Shown here: positions 56,008-60,000 of the stretch, piece by piece
Position numbering within the stretch: position 1 is the stretch's first letter
Layout of the letters: each line of letters begins with the position of its first letter
DNA from: Symsagittifera roscoffensis
Taxonomy: Eukaryota; Xenacoelomorpha; Acoela; Convolutidae
DNA length: 60,000 nucleotides
Direction: 5' to 3'
Assembly: GCF_963678635.1 (NCBI RefSeq)
Contig: NC_087067.1
Location: 33,084,401-33,144,400, forward strand
Notes under the pieces: model-generated
Seen by the model: the letters and a program-made list of their open reading frames with translations, nothing else
Told to the model about the DNA's origin: nothing
Databases searched by the model: none
Program-made: the position numbers and the translations under genes

Positions 56008-56343
56008 AAAAGCAACTGACAGTATCCTGGCTGGTATTCAATCATATGCCACTTACAGTGGATGTGCGGCTATCATGCCATAGATGGTCATTCAAGGCAC
56101 CTTGTACACGCTCCATAGGTTTTGACCAGCTGATTTGGCCATAAAACACATTGGGCCAAAAAAATTCCAAACAATGTCAATTTTCAGTATTTTGTTTGAA
56201 ATGCATAAATTATAACGTGAGCGTGCAAAATTTTACATGATATAAGAGCATATTTTTACTCTCGCGCGAGGGCGAGTGTTTTAAAAGTAATGTACATAGA
56301 CATAAGCTAGTAAGGATATAAATGAAAGCGGAGTAACTCAAAT

Positions 56344-56463
56344 GCCTACGACCATACCATGTTGAATGCACCGGTTCTCGTCCGATCGCCGAAGTTAAGC
56401 AACATTGGGCCTGGTTAGTACTTGGATGGGAGACCGCTTGGGAACACCAGATGTTGTAGGCTT
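56344..56463 (+). rRNA. 5S: 5S rRNA, copy 17
   Basis: Three changes: GATCGCCGAAG, ACCGCTTGGGA and ACCAGATGTTG. The most divergent 5S in the window and possibly a pseudogene. Confidence 0.92.
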
Positions 56464-57195
56464 TTATTTAAAGCAAAAGTAATTCTTTTACTTCTATGCG
56501 CTAAGAGTTATTGCTGTTTAAAGTTCGGTGATGTCAAAAAGTTAAGCCTAATCGAGCGTGGTGCAAAAATTTTCAATGGGTCAAATTTTGGCCAAAACAA
56601 AAGAAAACCGAAAAATTTCTTTTGCAGTATCAATTTTGTGTACAATAAGCTGCTGATAGGTCAAAAATAATGGAGATAACTTTTGGGGTCTTTGAGTTAT
56701 AGCCTTTTAAATTTCGGGGATGTCAAAAAAATAAGCCCAATCGAGCCTGGTGAATTGCGCGAACGGCCATAACTTGCCCAAAAATTTTAAAATTTCCAAA
56801 TTTTATTATTTGGATCACAAGATCATAGTCAAATCTTGGTGGACTGAGAAAATGAACCAATTTCGTCGGTCCAACACGAAGTTATAAGCTTTTGAAATCT
56901 CGGTGATACCAAAAAGTTAAGCCTAATCGAGCGTGGTGCAAAAAATGAAATTTTCAAAAATTTTGTTTTTTTTTTTCGTTCAAAGTTCATTTTTTTCATC
57001 TTGTTTCATAAATTTGAGCTCAGGAAAATTCCAACGAGCCCAAAACGACGTTTGCAGCTCAAGTGTACGTGGAGTAATCATCAGTTGAAAATTTGGGGGG
57101 ACCCGAATTTCGGCCATTTTGGACGAAAATCGGCCTAAAAGCTAACTTTTAAATTAGTGCAATTTTTTTTCTTGCATTTTTCAAGAGAATTGGGC

Positions 57196-57288
57196 ACCCC
57201 TCCGCTGTCGCAGAGTGCATTCAAAGAAAACTTATCAAATAGATTTGAATACTTACCTATTTAATAAGTTTATCACAACAATTAGGCT
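57196..57288 (-). ncRNA. candidate SL RNA gene (5S array, copy 17)
   Basis: Inner hairpin intact; the outer TGC/GCA pair is lost (GGAGGGGTGCCC). Shared with the next copy. Confidence 0.57.
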
Positions 57289-57623
57289 AAAAGCAACTGA
57301 CAGTATCCTGGCTGGTATTCAATCATATGCCACTTACAGCGGATGTGCGGCTATCATGCCATAGATGGTCATTCAAGGCACCTTGTACACGCTCCATAGG
57401 TTTTGACCAGCTGATTTGGCCATAAAACACATTGGGCCAAAAAAATTCCAAACAATGTCAATTTTCAGTATTTTGTTTGAAATGCATAAATTATAACGTG
57501 AGCGTGCAAATTTTACATGATATAAGAGCATATTTTTACTCTCGCGCGAGGGCGAGTGTTTTAAAAGTATTGTACATAGACATAAGCTAGTAAGGATATA
57601 AATGAAAGCGGAGTAACTCAAAT

Positions 57624-57743
57624 GCCTACGACCATACCATGTTGAATGCACCGGTTCTCGTCCGATCACCGAAGTTAAGCAACATTGGGCCTGGTTAGTA
57701 CTTGGATGGGAGACCGCCTGGGAACACCAGGTGTTGTAGGCTT
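57624..57743 (+). rRNA. 5S: 5S rRNA, copy 18
   Basis: Consensus 120 nt. Its unit is the expanded 1655-bp one. Confidence 0.98.
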
Positions 57744-57799
57744 TTATTTAAAGCAAAAGTAATTCTTTTACTTTTATGCGCTAAGATTTATTGCTGTTT

Positions 57800-58620
57800 A
57801 AAGTTCGGTGATGTCAAAAAGTTAAGCCTAATCGAGCGTGGTGCAAAAATTTTCAATGGGTCAAATTTTGGCCAAAACAAAAGAAAACCGAAAAATTTCT
57901 TTTGCAGTATCAATTTTGTGTACAATAAGTGGCTGATAGGTCAAAAATAATGGAGATAACTTTTGGGGTCTTTGAGTTATAGCCTTTTAAATTTCGGGGA
58001 TGTCAAAAAAATAAGCCCAATCGAGCCTGGTGAATTGCGCGAACGGCCATAACTTGCCCAAAAATTTTAAAATTTCCAAATTTTATTATTTGGATCACAA
58101 GATCATAGTCAAATCTTGGTGGACTGAGAAAATGAACCAATTTCGTCGGTCCAACACGAAGTTATAAGCTTTTGAAATCTCGGTGATACCAAAAAGTTAA
58201 GCCTAATCGAGCGTGGTGCAAAAATTTTCAATGGGTCAAATTTTGGCCAAAACAAAAGAAAACCGAAAAATTTCTTTTGCAGTATCAATTTTGTGTACAA
58301 TAAGCTGCTGATAGGTCAAAAATAATGGAGATAACTTTTGGGGTCTTTGAGTTATAGCCTTTTAAATTTCGGGGATGTCAAAAAAATAAGCCCAATCGAG
58401 CCTGGTGAATTGCGCGAACGGCCATAACTTGCCCAAAAATTTTAAAATTTCCAAATTTTATTATTTGGATCACAAGATCATAGTCAAATCTTGGTGGACT
58501 GAGAAAATGAACCAATTTCGTCGGTCCAACACGAAGTTATAAGCTTTTGAAATCTCGGTGATACCAAAAAGTTAAGCCTAATCGAGCGTGGTGCAAAAAA
58601 TGAAATTTTCAAAATTTTTG
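57800..58620. repeat. expanded subrepeat block (five instead of three)
   Basis: The CGGTGAT/CGGGGAT-type motif occurs at about 57809, 57998, 58184, 58374 and 58559. The block joins the tail of a third-type subrepeat (GATACCAAAAAG...GTGCAAAAA) to the TTTTCAATGGGTCAAATTTT that normally follows the first type. This is the product expected from unequal crossover between subrepeats 1 and 3 and adds about 375 bp. Confidence 0.85.
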
Positions 58621-58850
58621 TTTTTTTTTTTCGTTCAAAGTTCATTTTTTTCATCTTGTTTCATAAATTTGAGCTCAGGAAAATTCCAACGAGCCCAAAA
58701 CGACGTTTGTAGCTCAAGTGTACGTGGAGTAATCATCAGTTGAAAATTTGGGGGGACCCGAATTTCGGCCATTTTGGACGAAAATCGGCCTAAAAGCTAA
58801 CTTTTAAATTAGTGCAATTTTTTTTCTTGCTTTTTTCAAGAGAATTGGGC

Positions 58851-58943
58851 ACCCCTCCGCTGTCGCAGAGTGCATTCAAAGAAAACTTATCAAATAGATT
58901 TGAATACTTACCTATTTAATAAGTTTATCACAACAATTAGGCT
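58851..58943 (-). ncRNA. candidate SL RNA gene (5S array, copy 18)
   Basis: Same as the preceding copy (GGAGGGGTGCCC flank); donor, exon and upstream blocks intact. Last SL-like copy in the window. Confidence 0.57.
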
Positions 58944-59278
58944 AAAAGCAACTGACAGTATCCTGGCTGGTATTCAATCATATGCCACTTACAGCGGATG
59001 TGCGGCTATCATGCCATAGATGGTCATTCAAGGCACCTTGTACACGCTCCATAGGTTTTGACCAGCTGATTTGGCCATAAAACACATTGGGCCAAAAAAA
59101 TTCCAAACAATGTCAATTTTCAGTATTTTGTTTGAAATGCATAAATTATAACGTGAGCGTGCAAATTTTACATGATATAAGAGCATATTTTTACTCTCGC
59201 GCGAGGGCGAGTGTTTTAAAAGTATTGTACATAGACATAAGCTAGTAAGGATATAAATGAAAGCGGAGTAACTCAAAT

Positions 59279-59398
59279 GCCTACGACCATACCATGTTGA
59301 ATGCACCGGTTCTCGTCCGATCACCGAAGTTAAGCAACATTGGGCCTGGTTAGTACTTGGATGGGAGACCGCCTGGGAACACCAGGTGTTGTAGGCTT
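59279..59398 (+). rRNA. 5S: 5S rRNA, copy 19
   Basis: Consensus 120 nt. Its unit continues past the right edge; the remaining 600 bp hold three subrepeats and spacer with no further gene. Confidence 0.98.
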
Positions 59399-60000
59399 TT
59401 ATTTAAAGCAAAAGTAATTCTTTTACTTTTATGCGCTAAGATTTATTGCTGTTTAAAGTTCGGTGATGTCAAAAAGTTAAGCCTAATCGAGCGTGGTGCA
59501 AAAATTTTCAATGGGTCAAATTTTGGCCAAAACAAAAGAAAACCGAAAAATTTCTTTTGCAGTATCAATTTTGTGTACAATAAGTGGCTGATAGGTCAAA
59601 AATAATGGAGATAACTTTTGGGGTCTTTGAGTTATAGCCTTTTAAATTTCGGGGATGTCAAAAAAATAAGCCCAATCGAGCCTGGTGAATTGCGCGAACG
59701 GCCATAACTTGCCCAAAAATTTTAAAATTTCCAAATTTTATTATTTGGATCACAAGACCATAGTCAAATCTTGGTGGACTGAGAAAATGAACCAATTTCG
59801 TCGGTCCAACACGAAGTTATAAGCTTTTGAAATCTCGGTGATACCAAAAAGTTAAGCCTAATCGAGCGTGGTGCAAAAAATGAAATTTTCAAAATTTTTG
59901 TTTTTTTTTTCGTTCAAAGTTCATTTATTTTCATCTTGTTTCATAAATTTGAGCTCAGGAAAATTCCAACGAGCCCAAAACGACGTTTGTAGCTCAAGTG

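Larger units (their letters stand above)
30095..60000 (+). repeat. 5S rRNA tandem array (unit about 1280 bp, 19 genes)
   Basis: Each unit contains 5S (+), T4 stop and hairpin, three ~188-bp subrepeats, SL-like gene (-), and 337 bp of divergent sequence with the SL upstream region, CTCGCGCGAG palindrome and 5S TATA box. Intervals are 1273-1284 bp except 1250 bp (27-31 bp deletion near 48400), 1655 bp (two extra subrepeats at about 57.8-58.6 kb) and 6851 bp (LINE 2 inside). Intergenic sequence contains no protein gene I can support; the recurring 72- and 82-codon ORFs overlap the 5S gene or subrepeats and are by-products. Confidence 0.97.

Overview
The window is a tandem multigene RNA locus from a eukaryote, most likely an invertebrate animal. 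The 5S rRNA is a canonical 120-nt metazoan-type sequence, the U2 snRNA is recognisable from its first base, and the retrotransposons are L1/Tx1-like LINEs. I cannot name the species or phylum from sequence alone. Apart from retrotransposon ORFs, I see no host protein-coding gene.

Layout. (1) Bases 1-6219 hold the 5' part of a LINE that runs off the left edge. Its 5' portion plus flanking host spacer is present three times as ~1886-bp head-to-tail blocks. (2) Bases 6382-29894 are a U2 snRNA array: 13 U2 genes on the + strand, unit ~1440 bp, interrupted by LINE 1 (7679-13273), a palindromic rearrangement (16167-16948) and several internal deletions. (3) Bases 29895-30094 are a 200-N assembly gap, placed exactly where the array type changes. 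(4) Bases 30095-60000 are a 5S rRNA array: 19 genes on the + strand, unit ~1280 bp, interrupted by LINE 2 (35112-40663).

The two arrays are built on one shared spacer. Almost every unit carries, on the minus strand, a ~93-nt block with the architecture of a spliced-leader (SL) RNA gene. This comprises a ~32-nt leader ending in AG|GTAAGTAT (a perfect 5' splice site), a short hairpin, a U-rich Sm-like tract, and a 3' terminal hairpin with a GACA/GATA loop whose stem is kept between the two array types. About 31 copies are present. The U2 unit looks like a 5S unit in which the 5S gene was replaced by U2 plus its promoter: the 5S upstream TATA box, start-site bases, spacer subrepeats and SL gene all remain. 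The locus would therefore link 5S rRNA, U2 snRNA and a putative trans-splicing leader in one co-evolving array.

The LINEs sit at the same point in both arrays: inside the putative SL exon, in SL orientation, flanked by the same 19-bp target-site duplication (TTATCACAACAATTAGGCT on the + strand). They encode ORF1 (RRM-like region plus CCHC knuckle) and ORF2 (APE endonuclease, reverse transcriptase, CCHC C-terminus). The classic SL-specific retrotransposons I know of (SLACS/CRE/CZAR, NeSL) carry a restriction-like endonuclease, so an APE-type element in this niche would be convergent. The elements also carry two extra, decayed copies of the APE N-terminal module (~548-bp period) between ORF1 and ORF2. 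Every ORF2 seen here is broken; ORF1 is intact in three copies.
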